The notes beneath the pieces were generated by a model. The model made no database searches and was not told the DNA's origin. It saw nothing but the letters and a program-made list of their open reading frames with translations. The translations under genes and the position numbers were made by a program. Shown piece by piece: positions 11,256 through 21,784 of a stretch of DNA of 64,000 bases (positions within the stretch are counted from its first letter, which is position 1; each line of letters starts with the position of its first letter). Origin of the DNA: Pictodentalium vernedei (taxonomy: Eukaryota; Mollusca; Scaphopoda; Dentaliida; Dentaliidae). The stretch is taken from the NCBI GenBank assembly GCA_031216915.1, contig CM062297.1, positions 180,940,350 to 181,004,349 of the forward strand, written 5' to 3'.

Positions 11256-12277
11256 GTGGAGTGCATTTCTTCTTCAAGGAGGCACTCCACTGGTTTAGCT
11301 TATGCAGCTAAATGGAAGGTCTTCTGTCGATGGTGTGCTGATTACTCTGTTGATTATGCCAATCCTTCGATTTCACAGATTGCGGAGTTTCTGGTATATC
11401 TGTTTGATTCTCGGGGTCTCCAGCCTGTTACCATCAAGGGTTACAGGTCTATGCTTTCAGAGACTTTTTCTTATGTGGGGAAGCGTCGTATCGGCACTAA
11501 TCCTTACCTCTCCAAGCTTGTTCGGCACTTTTCTTTGAAAAGGCCTCGGACTTTGCAGCTTACTCCACAATGGAATCTTTCGTGGGTGTTGCTTTGCTTG
11601 GGGGGGGGGGGGGGGGGGGCGCCGTTCGAACCTTTATCCCAGGTGGATATGCATTTTCTCACATATAAGACGGCTTTTCTGATGGCATTTGCTTCGGCCA
11701 GACGGGTTAGTGAGCTTCACGCCCTCTCGGTTGACCCTGCCTTTTTTAGGAGCTCTCCCAACAGTGTTACTTTTACCACTGATTGCTCCTTTTTGGCCAA
11801 GAATCAGTTACCAGATACTACTCCTCCTCCTATCTGTATCAGGGCTCTTCCTTCTGTTGAGGGTAATCGCCATTTGCTCTGTCTGGTCCGTGCTATTCGC
11901 ATTTATCTTGATCGGACACGCTTCATCCGGAAAGGCAGAAAACGTTTTTTTTTCTGTCTCTCATTCCGGGTCGACAGAAGATCTCTCCTCAGTCCATTTC
12001 TCGATGGATTTGTCTTGCTATTCATACGGCTTATGGCCGTTTAGCAGCTGCCGATTGTATTACCAATCGTATTTCTGCCCACGATGTGCGGGCACTGTCC
12101 ACCTCTTGGGCTTATTCTAACTCCGTCAAGTTGTCGGATGTTATGCAGGCAGCCTACTGGAGAAATGCTTCTACTTTCTCCACCTTTTATTTGCGCCAGT
12201 TGCAGGAGCGGTCGGAGGACCTTTTTGCCCTGGGTCCTCTTTCTTCTGCTCAGGCTGTTGTCTGCCATAGCCATTAG
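11256..12277 (+). mobile_element. Tyrosine recombinase region of DIRS copy 1
   Basis: N-terminal part with the DIRS-type core-binding pattern (AAKWKVFCRWC, then SISQIAEFL) followed by the catalytic-domain area. In this family a tyrosine recombinase integrates a circular DNA intermediate in place of an integrase. A run of about 18 G lies inside at about 11600. The region is broken. Confidence 0.8.
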
Positions 12278-12494
12278 GCTTCTTGAAGGTCAGTTTCAGC
12301 CTTGTGCTGTTACTGCCCTTTTTCTGTCTGTGTGTCACACAGGCTCATATGTCTCTTTTCATTGTCCTTTACCAATGATTGCGACATTATGGTTGATAAG
12401 CCTCGGGACCTCTTCCTTCTACTTCACGGTTCCAGTGCACTGTGGTTATGTGGGGGTTGGTTATGCGATTCCCTCCAGCCTTTTGTCTATTCAG

Positions 12495-12582
12495 CCTAGA
12501 GTAAACAATTGTGAGTAGGTTGATAAGAAATCTAAATTTTATAGTAAATTTCCTTTCTTATTATACCTACCACAATTGTTTA
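12495..12582 (+). repeat. Internal complementary region of DIRS copy 1
   Basis: This 88-bp segment is the complement of the left terminus (GTGAGTAGGTTGATAAGAAA) joined directly to the complement of the right terminus (TCTAAATTTTATAG onward to TACCACAATTG). That is the circle-junction sequence expected of DIRS1-type elements, where it is thought to template completion of both ends. Seen directly in the sequence. Confidence 0.9.
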
Positions 12583-12661
12583 CATGGAGGCCCTCCCGTC
12601 TTCTTTACGGGTAAAGAATCTTTCCTCCCCGCTGATCACATAACTCTAACGTTTACGGATT

Positions 12662-12946
12662 CAAAAAGAATGAGTCTTTAGAGACGGTATATGCGCACTG
12701 GCAACGGAAGTCGTGGAGTTGTACTTGGGAGAGAGCGTCCCGTACTGGGTCTGCGCCGGTCGCACTCGACCCAGTTTTGGCTTATTTTTATTGGTGCTTT
12801 TGCACCACTTTTCTTTCCCAACTTGCTTGGGAAAGACAAAAATAGAGAGTATTTTATCCGAGTTAGGGACTTCCACTGTAGTGCAAGCCTAGAGTAAACA
12901 ATTGTGGTAGGTATAATAAGAAAGGAAATTTACTATAAAATTTAGA
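12662..12946 (-). repeat. Right inverted terminal repeat of DIRS copy 1
   Basis: Complement of 6439-6699 with a different outer tip (GTATAATAAGAAAGG through AATTTAGA). A TTT stands at the outer edge of both ends, compatible with a short crossover core. Confidence 0.9.
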
Positions 12947-13302
12947 TTTTTGTTTCACTGATTTTTTTCACTTTGGATTAAACTTATTCCTCTTTTTCTT
13001 TTTTCCATTGTATTTTCTCTTTTTTTTTGTTTTGTTTTCTTAATAAAATTACATCTATGCCCATATGGCAGGATTAAATCCGCTTGTTTTGGAGCCGACT
13101 TTTTATGAATTGTACAATGCATTGTTCAATGCATTGTTTGTTGTTTTTTCCCAATGTTGATTAGAATTAGATGCTGGCACTGATCTTTTTCTCGTTGCAA
13201 TTTATAGTTGTCACTTTTGTTTCTTTAACAATCACAATGTCGGAAGGTACCAGATGATTTTTTATGCTGTGATAACATTTACTCGCTTTGCGATCACCGA
13301 CA
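12947..13302. other. Spacer between two DIRS copies
   Basis: T-rich sequence with a small direct repeat (CAATGCATTGTT twice near 13115-13137). Nothing else supported. Confidence 0.4.
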
Positions 13303-13943
13303 TTTCTTATCAACCTACCTCAATTGTTTACTACAGGCTTGCACTACAGTGGAAGAACCTAACTCGGATAAAATACTCTCTATTTTAATCTTTCTCAAGA
13401 TTTGGGAAAGAAAACGTGGTGTAAAAACACCACAAAAAAATAAGCCAAAACTGGGTCGAGCGCCATCGGCACAGACCCAGTATGGGACACTCTTCCATAG
13501 TACAAATCCACGACCACTGTAAAACAGTGCGCAATGCATCAATTTGCCATTCTTTTGATTATCCGCACACGTGGTGGATGTGTGCCATCTTTGCTCAGTT
13601 ACAGTGATATTTTAACTCGTCGATAATGGTTTTCCTGTGACTGGAATTATGGATCTGAAGATCGTATAATAACAGGACTGTGTTTTATATATTCTCGTTT
13701 ATATTTTCAACCACATTCTCATTGTATATTATTTACTATTCCGTTTTCGCGAATGTTTTGTTTTCGACATCATGCGATTCGACAGTGAATTTTTCGGTTG
13801 ATGAATTAATTGTTTTTGGAGTTAGGTGTCAATCAGGGACTGTCTGGACAGGATTTCTTCACTCTGTTGAGGGCTGAATTTCTGTTTTTTCGATCCCTGT
13901 CGACCGACTGGGTTCTGTCATGTACCCACCATTTTTTTTTCTG
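13303..13943 (+). repeat. Left arm of DIRS copy 2 (tip and leader)
   Basis: Starts TTTCTTATCAACCTACCTC like the other DIRS tips. Its last 175 bp are the inverted complement of 19440-19612. Confidence 0.8.
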
Positions 13944-13947
13944 CCAT

Positions 13948-14661
13948 AATGATACTGGGATGCTTAAGTCCAATGAGTTCACTAAATGAGTTGTTCCACC
14001 CCTCGCATATATTATTTGTTCTGTCACCTCCTTGTAAAGTTACCTCATGTACATTCCACACCTCAGGAGGGAACAGTGGTTTTTGGCGACGAAAGCGAAT
14101 TGCTGGAAGTGGATTATTTAGGTCCTCAGAAGGAGCCTGCACTGTATGGTATCTACCAGAAACATATGTGGCATCAAAGTAGGAAAGAAAGTCCTCCAAA
14201 CCTTCTGGGGTATTTTGCCTTAAATGTTCCATCCCCAGAGGAACATCGTCTAATGGTAAGAATGCCAGCCCATCTACCATAGCACAAAAGCGTTTCACTT
14301 CAATATTAGTTTTATATAAATTCACAAGGCTCAAGTCTTGAAGCTTTCTCCAAGAACTCTGTGTTAAGTGGTAATAGCAACCTTGGGTAATGACGTGATC
14401 ACCAAAGACACGCTTGATGGAATGAATAGCAGAGATTTCAAAATCAGTAACAACAGTCTGGGGGTCAAGCTCAAAACCTAGGTTGTTACATCGTGACTGG
14501 ACAGCTCCCAACATTTCCTCGTACAATGCTTGGGATTTTCCAGGGAGCAAAGCATATACACATGAAACAGCAGCATCCCCTAATGGCACTCTTATCACAT
14601 ACAATTGTTTATATAATTTGGGGGCCAAGGAAAAGGTTCCATCCATGTGCCACTGATCAGG
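13948..14661 (-). pseudogene. MULE transposase catalytic-domain fragment
   Basis: An open minus-strand frame of about 240 codons (ATG at 14646) encodes the core of a Mutator-like (MULE) transposase. The visible motifs in order are WHMDGTF with the first Asp, VVTDFE with the second Asp about 80 residues on, the C-x2-H motif in GCYYHL shortly after, and RTNNICEGWNNSF with the likely catalytic Glu. The N-terminal zinc-finger part and the C-terminal tail of a normal MULE (usually over 400 residues) are absent, and no MULE terminal repeats are seen. Both edges pass directly into DIRS sequence: complementary region at 14662, leader at 13943. The frame is open throughout, which suggests fairly recent capture or decay too slow to see. 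Expression is not supported. It is a fragment, not a working transposase. Confidence 0.85.
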
Positions 14662-14735
14662 TATAATAAGAAAGGAAATTTGCTATAAAATTTATACTTC
14701 TTATCAACCTACCTCAATTGTTTACTACAGGCTGA
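14662..14735 (-). repeat. Complementary region of DIRS copy 2
   Basis: Reads on the minus strand like 12495-12560 of copy 1 (AAACAATTGAGGTAGGTTGA, then the TTTCCTTTCTTATTATACC side). It ends at the MULE junction, so only part of the region is present. Confidence 0.7.
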
Positions 14736-14739
14736 ATAG

Positions 14740-15770
14740 ACAAAAGGATGGAGGGAATCACATAACCAACCAACACATAACTCAATAGCACTGGGGCCAT
14801 GGACAGAGGAAGAGATCCCTAGGCCTATCAAACCATAGCATCACAAACATTAGAAAAGACAATGAAAGATGCGGCGTACGGTGAAGTGCGACGCACAGAC
14901 AGAAAGGGCAGTAATAGCACAAAGCTGGAACTGACCCTGAAAAAAGCTGAAAGGCTGGGATAGACAACAGCCTGAGCCGAAGAAAGAGGGTCCCAAGGTT
15001 CTCTGTCGGCTCCTGCAACTGTCACAGATAAAAGGAGAATGTAGCATTTCTCCAGAAGGCTGCCAGTATAACATCCATCATCCAACACCATGACAGAGTT
15101 ATTAAAAGAGGAAGACAATGCACGTACCTCATGGCAGAAAAAAACAATTGGTAATACAATCACCAGTAGCTAGACGAGCGGAAGCTGCATGAATAGCAAG
15201 ACAAATCCATCAAGAAATGGACGCAGGAGAGATCTGGCATGTGAGAAAACACATATTCATCCAGGATAAAGGCGCGAATGCCCCCCACCCCCAAGCAGAG
15301 CAGCGCCCAAGAAAGTGACCATCTTGGAGTAAACTGCAAAGTCCTAGGCCTTTTCAAGGAAAAGAGCTGAACAAGCCTGGAGAGGCAAGGATGAGTGTCG
15401 AAACAATGTGGTATCACATATGAAAAAATCTCCGAAGTATTGGAACCCATTGCTGGAGACCCCCAGACACAAACATATACCAGAAACTCTGCAAGCGGTG
15501 TGATCGAAGGAGTGACAGAAGCAACAGAGTGATCACACACCATCGACAGAAGAACCTTCCACTTGGCCACAGAGGCTAAACCAGTGGAGTGAGTGCCTCA
15601 TTGAAGAAGAAAAGCAACTCCACTGCTTGTCTCGAAAAACCACTACGGAGGAGACAGGACCCGATAAAAGACATGTGCGAAGGCACAATGAAGTCGGGTC
15701 AACGTGAAACCTCCTCGGGCGACTTTGGCAAAGAAGTCGCGAGGTAGAGGGAGACATGCCGAAACCGCCG
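14740..15770 (-). mobile_element. Tyrosine recombinase part of DIRS copy 2
   Basis: Minus-strand similarity to the recombinase area of copy 1, including the KRPRTLQ and SITPLAEFLVY segments. Broken. Confidence 0.7.
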
Positions 15771-16874
15771 CTAACAGAGAGCGGAGCAGATTGATCCACA
15801 AAAGGTGTCAACCCTGATGAAGAACGGAGCCTTCATAGCCTTGGAACTTAGCTTAGAGTCCAAGGCTGAAAATGCTTCAACCAACTGTACCGACTGGCAA
15901 GGTCGAAGATGCCCAGAAGTGAGTTGCTCCATAGGCTGTTGGCGCGCGACCGATGATCGCGGCCTGGCTGACACTGTCGACTGGTTAGATGATTTGAGAT
16001 CCGGAAGGAACCCAAACATGAAATCAAGAGCTGCCCCCAAGTCCGAAGAATGCTGGCTCTCGACATCAAGCATGTCTGACTCTTCCCCTGAGTCGGAAGA
16101 CACATAGCCCATCGTGGGCAAACCAGCCGACGCCTCCCATGGTGTCGGAACACCAGGGGGATCAGAAAGCGGCCTGTTTCCAATCCCGGGAGGTGGCGCC
16201 ATAGGGGGTGCCTGGAAACCACTCGCTGCCTCGCTGGAAGCAACGTGAAGGCTCTTTGACAGAACCTGAGTGAGTAAGGAGAGGGCCTCCCTTACGTACG
16301 TACTGGCCGGTTTGACAAGGGAACGAACCAGCAAAGTGGCTTCACCACTGACCCTCTTAACCAGCAAAAGGGTCACGATCCTCCAAAACACCCGACGTGG
16401 GACGACGGGTGGCAGCCGAAACGTCTGAAGGCAGTCGTGTATAGGGGTGTGACACACCCCGAGGATCAACATAGCGGGAACTCATGAGAGTCATGGCAGA
16501 CCTCTGCAGGGCAGAAGGTCCAGGCTGCACAAAAGATGTTGGTCCCCCAAAACTGGTCGTGTGGCCAGAATGAGTGGACGGAAACGCCACAGAGTTCATA
16601 GTGTCCCACTAAGAACATCCGAATCCAGGGATAAGCCAAGGCTGGCTAAAAATGGTGCCCAATGACGTTGTAGACGGAACAGCAGTAGCAGCAGATACGA
16701 CGTGAGCTGTTGGAACTGGTGGAAAAGCGGAGAGAGTCACCAAGCTCGGCCTCCAAAGGAGGAGTCACAACCCTAGTGACAGCCTCAGATGTCGACTGGA
16801 GAGGGTGCGTAGTCCCGGAACCAGGCATCGCTTCACCAGAAATCCAACAGCTCCTGCAGTATCCACCACGGTAA

Positions 16875-18872
16875 AATGAAAGTGTCAATGACACTGTAGC
16901 TCAACTTGTCAAGACAAACACATGCACATGTATAGTATGTGACACAGCAATGACAAACATCTAGGTAATGACCTGATAACAAAGGTATATATAAAGTATT
17001 TTAACGGTCTGTACATAAATACTGACCGTTGCCTGTAACAAATGTATAGGTAAAGTATTGTAAAGGTGGGTGACAGTCAGATGCTAAACTAGAAAAGAAA
17101 ACTTTGAGTCCCAGAGTGGGTCTGACTGAACCCCAAAATATTTGTTCTCATAGCACAGTGATAACAAAGGCACCCCAAAACACACTCGTTCCTGTCCCAA
17201 GGTGAAAACAAAGGTACCCAAGAAGTTTTGTGAAGATCAGTTCATAAATACGAGCTGTATAGAACTTGTGACAAAAAACTGATTGGACCTAATTTTGGTA
17301 CAAAATGGCCACTGGCAGCCATCTTGAATTTTGGACCGTACCCAGAAACACTCATTCTCGTCGCAAGGTGATAACAAAGGTACCCAAGAAGTTTTGTGAA
17401 GATCGGTTCATAAATACAGCCTCTACCCTGAGCCGTATTGACATGTGTGCTCACATTGTGTAAGTAGCACTGAATAAATCAAAGTTCATCTAATTTGCAT
17501 AATTTCAGCACGAAAAAAAAACCCTTACAATATGTGATGTATTCCATGTTACTAAACATTCATACACAAATTTATTCAAATCAGAACTTTCATACAGACG
17601 TTCTGTACAAAAGACTGACTGCACTAATTTTGGTACAAAATGGCTGCTGGTGGCCATCTTGAATTTCGGACCACACCCAAAAACACTCGCTCTCATCCCA
17701 TGGTGATAACAAAGGTACCCAAGAAGTTTCATAAAGATCGGTTCATAAATACAGACTCTAGTCTGAGCCGTATTGACATGTGTACTTACTGTGTGTAAGT
17801 CGCACTGAAAAAATCAAAATTCATCTAATTTGCATAATTTCTGCACGAGAAAAAAACACGTATTATATGTGATGTATCCCATGGTACTAAACATTCACAC
17901 AAAAAATTATTCAAATCAGCGCTATCATATGGAAGTTCTGTGCAGAAATCTGATTGCACCTAATTTTGTACAAAATGGCTGCCATCGGCCATCTTGAATT
18001 TTGGACCGGACCCCAAAACACTCGTTCTTGTCCCACAGTGATACCAAAGGTACCCAAGAAGTTTCGTAAAGATCGGTTCATAAATACGGCCTCTAGCCTG
18101 AGCCGTATTGGCATTTGCACTTACAGTGCTGAAAGTAACACTAAAAAACATCAAAATTAGTCTAATTTGCACAATTTACACACGAGAGAAAAAACGGTAT
18201 TATATGTGATGTATCCCATGGTACTAAACATTCACACAAAAAATTATTCAAATCAGAGCTTTCATATGGAAGTTCTGTACAAAAAACAGATTTCTGCATT
18301 ATCAGTACAAAATGGCGGCTGGCAGCCATCTTGAATTTCGGACCGCACCCAAAAACACTCGTTCTTGTCCCACGGTCATAGCAAAGGTACCCAAGAAGTT
18401 TCGTAAAGATCGGTTCATAAATACGGCCTCTAGCTCGAGCCATAGCAGCTTGGCACTTACAGCTCTGAACGTAACACTAAATAAATCAAAGTCAGTCTAA
18501 TTTGCATAATTTACGCACGAGAAAAAAACCCGTATTATATGTGATGTATCCCATGGTACTAAACATTTATACAAAACTTTATTCAAATCAGAACTTTCAT
18601 ACAGAAATTCTGTACAAAAAACTGATTTTTGCATCATCGGTACAAAATGGCCGCTGGCAGCCATCTTGAATTTTGGACCACACCTAAAAACACTTGTTCC
18701 CGTCCCAGGGTCATAACAAAGGTACACAAGAAGTTTCGTAAAGATCGGTTCATAAATACGACCTCTAGCCCGAGCCATAGCCAATTGTTGACGTACGGAC
18801 AGACGGACGGACGGACAGACGGACGACGGGCCATGACAATAGCTCAAATTTGACTTCGTCAAAGTTGAGCTA
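16875..18872 (-). mobile_element. Helentron-like element, family H1, in DIRS copy 2
   Basis: Read on the minus strand it starts TAGCTCAACTTTGACGAAG with the 5' hairpin, followed by a GTCCGTCTGTCC microsatellite. About five direct units of roughly 336 bp follow (each with GGTACCTTTGTTATCAC and CAAGATGGC), then a 3' tail with AAGTTGAGCTA, AGTGTCATTGACACT and TTTCATT. It is inserted in a T run of the gag-like part of the DIRS fossil. The translated frames in the repeats are not genes. Confidence 0.85.
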
Positions 18873-18875
18873 AAA

Positions 18876-19225
18876 ATGCACATTCCCCACAGAAGGGGAA
18901 TAACTCTCACCAGACATGGTCAAGTCGGGAAGCCCCAAAACGACAGCATTCCCCACCCCCTGCTGTTGTGGGAGGAGCTGCACATCCCCCACGGAGGGGG
19001 AGCAATTCTCACCAGACATTGTCGAATCGGGCGCCCCCGAAATGATAGAGTCCCCCCCCCCCACGGAAGTGGGAGGAGCTGCACATCCCCCACAGAGGGG
19101 GTCAAACTCACACCAGACGTTTTCGAGCCGGGGGGGGGGAGGTCTGCGAAACGACAGTGTTCCCCCACCCCAGCGGGGGCAGGAGGAGCTGCACATCCCC
19201 CACAGAGGGGGTAAACTCACACCAG
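18876..19225 (-). repeat. 100-120 bp tandem array in DIRS copy 2
   Basis: Four units sharing GGAGGAGCTGCACATCCCCC at about 18971, 19072 and 19191 plus a partial first unit. Copies 1 and 3 carry only one such unit at the same place (about 7380-7460 and 61740-61820), so the array expanded locally. Confidence 0.7.
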
Positions 19226-19612
19226 ACGTGGTCAAGTCGGGAGGCTCCCGAAACGACAGCGTTCCACACCACCCGCGGTGCGGAAGAAACGGCCACGAGA
19301 ACGCACTAAGGCGAGGGCAAAAGGAATTGCCCTAAAGGAATCAAACTGGAAATAACAGAGGTGAGAGCAGTAGAAGAAAAAAGGTGAACTCAACAGAAAC
19401 AGAAAGTAGAAGAACACCCTCAACTACGAGAGAAGGTGGCAGAAAAAAAAATGGTGGGTACATGACAGAACCCAGTCGGTCGACAGGGACCGAAAAAACA
19501 GAAATTCAGCCCTCGACAGAGTGAAGAAATCCTGTCCAGACAGTCCCTGATTGACACCTAACTCCAAAAACAATTAATTCATCAACCGAAAAATTCACTG
19601 TCGAATCGAATG

Positions 19613-19800
19613 GCGTTAAAAAATCCAGGCCCTTGTATTATTTCTTGGAATGCATTTGGGGAGCTCCCCACATGCATTCCAATAAATAATACAAGGGCCT
19701 GGGTATTTTTTAACGCCAACGAACTTGAAATATATGTGGTTTTTAGTGCTGACAAAACAAAATCTGGTATAGTATATCTCAAGTTTGTTGGACAACAAAC
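19613..19800. repeat. Double hairpin MITE
   Basis: The first hairpin has arms 19613-19668 and 19671-19725 (GGCGTTAAAAAATCCAGG to its complement). A second, weaker inverted pair follows at about 19718-19800 around ACTTGAAATATA. It abuts the DIRS fossil exactly at its leader. Confidence 0.7.
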
Positions 19801-20177
19801 GAGCTACGCCACCAAAGTTGTGAATTGGTATCAAAACACAACCTTTGAAAATAGGATTGGGAAAGCAATAAACTTTGTATAGTGCAAAGGATAATCAGTT
19901 CAGATGGAAACCTCGTCACATCACAATATCATAAATCATGGATTAATATAAACGGCAAAGTAACTAACTATGCGTAAATAGGATCAGCCTTTGTGTTCCA
20001 AGAGTGAAGCTTATTTATGGTTCAGATAAAAAAGGGGGAGAGTGACAATAACAATATGGAGACTGATAATGTGGCTTTCTTTATTGTTTAGACACCAATG
20101 TTGAGAATCTGAATCAATTAAATGAAAACACAATTAAATTTCTAAGGGACTGTGGCAGTTTAAAACATGTACGTAAA
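19801..20177. other. Spacer, nothing recognised
   Basis: AT-rich sequence. No supported feature. Confidence 0.4.
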
Positions 20178-20304
20178 CATTACGAGTAGTCATTCCAATA
20201 TATTTCAGGTTTATTGGTGCAAAAAGAGAAGAAAAAAAAAACGTAGCGTTATAAGAAAAGCCTTGAAATATATTGAAATGAGCACTCGTAATATATATTT
20301 GAAT
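20178..20304. repeat. Inverted repeat, 29-bp arms
   Basis: ATTACGAGTAGTCATTCCAA near 20180 is the complement (with changes) of the 3' arm ending near 20303. The loop is A-rich. A small fold-back MITE is likely. Confidence 0.6.
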
Positions 20305-20519
20305 ACATGTATATATAAATTCTGTCAATGTCTGAATTTAAATGTAATATGTGCTACTTCGAAATGCTCTTTTGTTATTGTTTTTATTTATATGACGATG
20401 TGTTTTCTCTTGAAACTGAAAGTAAAATAAAAAAAGATTGACATGAAAAGTGTTGTTAATTTTGTTAATTTTCCCGGAGAAGTGTCCACCCGCGTAATTC
20501 ACAAAGTAAGCTGTTGAAA

Positions 20520-20620
20520 CATTCAAAATTTTCCAAAAAATATCAACAAAACCACGTCATTGGAACGGGCTCGTTGTCACATGATGTGGTTTTGTTGAAA
20601 TTTTTTGGAAAATATTTAAA
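20520..20620. mobile_element. M2 MITE remnant
   Basis: Only the hairpin arms survive: TCAACAAAACCACGTCATTG facing TGATGTGGTTTTGTTGAAA, with most of the loop gone. Confidence 0.6.
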
Positions 20621-20639
20621 AAATTTAAATTAAAAGAAT

Positions 20640-20812
20640 AAATTTTATTAAAATTTAAATTCATGGGGTAAAATTACAATTCATGGGTTATTGTCAGCCC
20701 ATAATGGGTTAAAGTCCGCCTCTTTATAAAATTTCAATTCCTTGGTTATTGTCCGCCTAGTATGGTTTTTTGTCTGCATGGGTTATCGTCCCATGGGGTT
20801 TTGTCCGCGCAC
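20640..20812 (+). repeat. ATGGGTTATTGTCCGCC minisatellite
   Basis: Six or so degenerate units of 16-30 bp built on ATGGGGTTTTGTCCGC / CATGGGTTATTGTC. No coding potential. Confidence 0.55.
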
Positions 20813-20814
20813 CG

Positions 20815-20988
20815 AATGTCCATGCATGCTTTTACCAGGTAATAAAAATCACCATCCACAAAATTTTAGTTATTGAAGCACCGGGTACAAATTAAATTCT
20901 TGATAATTCCTATAATTATGTTTTTGGAAGCTAATAGTATTGCGTCCATGGAAATATTGCTCATATGTGGAAACTGATCAGTTCACGG
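20815..20988. mobile_element. M4 MITE, degraded copy
   Basis: Carries TACCAGGTAATAAAAATCA, TTGAAGCACCGGGT and TCCATGGAAATATTG, the landmarks of M4 seen intact at 45441-45685. The hairpin is partly lost. Confidence 0.6.
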
Positions 20989-21041
20989 CGGCCAAACTGC
21001 ATTTTTGAAGAGGAGTACAGGATTCCCTTGCTCCACTTTAT

Positions 21042-21351
21042 TATTTATTTATTAGGGTTTAACGACACATTTGACAGCCAGGGTCACCTCATTTTATGGG
21101 TGGAGGAAGCCAGAGTACCAGGAGAGACTCCCCAACATACTAACTCCACAAAAGCAGGGTTAGCATTGGTTGAAGACAAGTGTGCCATCGACATGCCGTA
21201 CACCAAAGTACACAAGGCCACATGCCCCACATGGGCAGTTGGAATTCAGTGTCTTGCCCAAGGACACAATGCAGTGGCCGCAGGTGGGATTCGAACTGAG
21301 GAACTCTCGGCTTGCAGCCTGCATCTATACCTACTGAGCCACCACACTCCA
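21042..21351 (-). mobile_element. tRNA-derived SINE with 11-bp target duplication
   Basis: On the minus strand it has a tRNA-like head with an A box (TGGCTCAGTAGG) and a B box (GTTCGAATCC). The central domain is shared by all SINEs here (CACTGCATTGTGTCCTTGGG, then the CTCC/GGTACTC/GGCTTCCTCCACC core), and the tail is AATAAATAAATAA. CTCCACTTTAT is repeated at 21031-21041 and 21352-21362. The combination of head, core domain and simple tail is like bivalve SINE families, but I cannot name the family. Confidence 0.9.
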
Positions 21352-21362
21352 CTCCACTTTAT

Positions 21363-21780
21363 AAGTGCTGTTATAACGTTGATAGAAGACATTTATTATA
21401 CGCTTGCCTGTGAATTATCGCAGATTATCTAAAAGGTATTTCTCAATATCCATCGACTCAATGAATATCGAGAAATATCCCTTAGTAGCTTTCTAAATGA
21501 CGTCAAGCTTCGGCGCATGATGTCGCCTCAGCTGATCTTTGTTATTGTTTTGAAACTACTCTTTGGGGTCGAATTGGGCTGAATATTGTGCAATAAAATG
21601 TCTCGTAGCATATGATAAAAAGAAAATGTACTCTATTTTAGTCAGTATTGGAAATTATCGCATGAGTGTGGACCTGAAAGTTTTATTTTTCACGAGCGCT
21701 TGCGTGTGGACCTGAAAGTATTAAAATTTTCAAGTCCACACTCGAGAGATAATTCTCGATATTCACTAAATTGGCTTGGC
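21363..21780. other. Spacer with a weak inverted repeat
   Basis: GTGTGGACCTGAAAGTTTTA at about 21668 is repeated at 21704 and has an inverted match at about 21722 (TTTTCAAGTCCACACTC). Nothing else is supported. Confidence 0.4.
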
Positions 21781-21784
21781 ATTC

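Larger units (their letters stand above)
6439..12946 (+). mobile_element. DIRS-like retrotransposon fossil, copy 1
   Basis: A DIRS-type (tyrosine-recombinase) retrotransposon, about 6.5 kb, complete from end to end. In order it holds a left inverted terminal repeat, a leader, a gag-like region, a reverse transcriptase plus RNase H region, a tyrosine recombinase region, an internal complementary region and a right inverted terminal repeat. It encodes no integrase of the DDE type and shows no target duplication, as is normal for this group. It is broken, with several breaks across the coding parts, but is otherwise very close to the copy at 60799, so it is young. It has a visibly higher GC content than the surrounding DNA. 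Confidence 0.9.
15771..19300 (-). mobile_element. gag-like part of DIRS copy 2
   Basis: Minus-strand match to the Ser/Thr/Pro-rich gag-like region of copies 1 and 3, interrupted by the H1 element. It includes a local 100-120 bp tandem array at 18876-19225. Broken, many changes. Confidence 0.7.
13303..19612 (-). mobile_element. DIRS-like fossil, copy 2, composite
   Basis: An older, heavily broken member of a related DIRS subfamily (many breaks). On its left (13303-13943) is an inverted-repeat tip plus leader in plus orientation. The minus-strand body runs 14662-19612 with complementary region, tyrosine recombinase part, gag-like part and leader. Leader sequence at 13769-13943 is the inverted complement of 19440-19612, so either this subfamily has longer terminal repeats or one end was copied back. 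I saw no reverse transcriptase part. A MULE fragment (13948-14661) and an H1 Helentron-like element (16875-18872) lie inside. Confidence 0.8.

Noticed and set aside
6439-12946. Assigning this element to the LTR retrotransposons
   Set aside because: It has inverted rather than direct terminal repeats, an internal complementary region and a tyrosine recombinase, so it is DIRS-like.
20965-21432. A 155-codon plus-strand frame
   Set aside because: It runs across the SINE at 21042-21351 and has no domain of its own.
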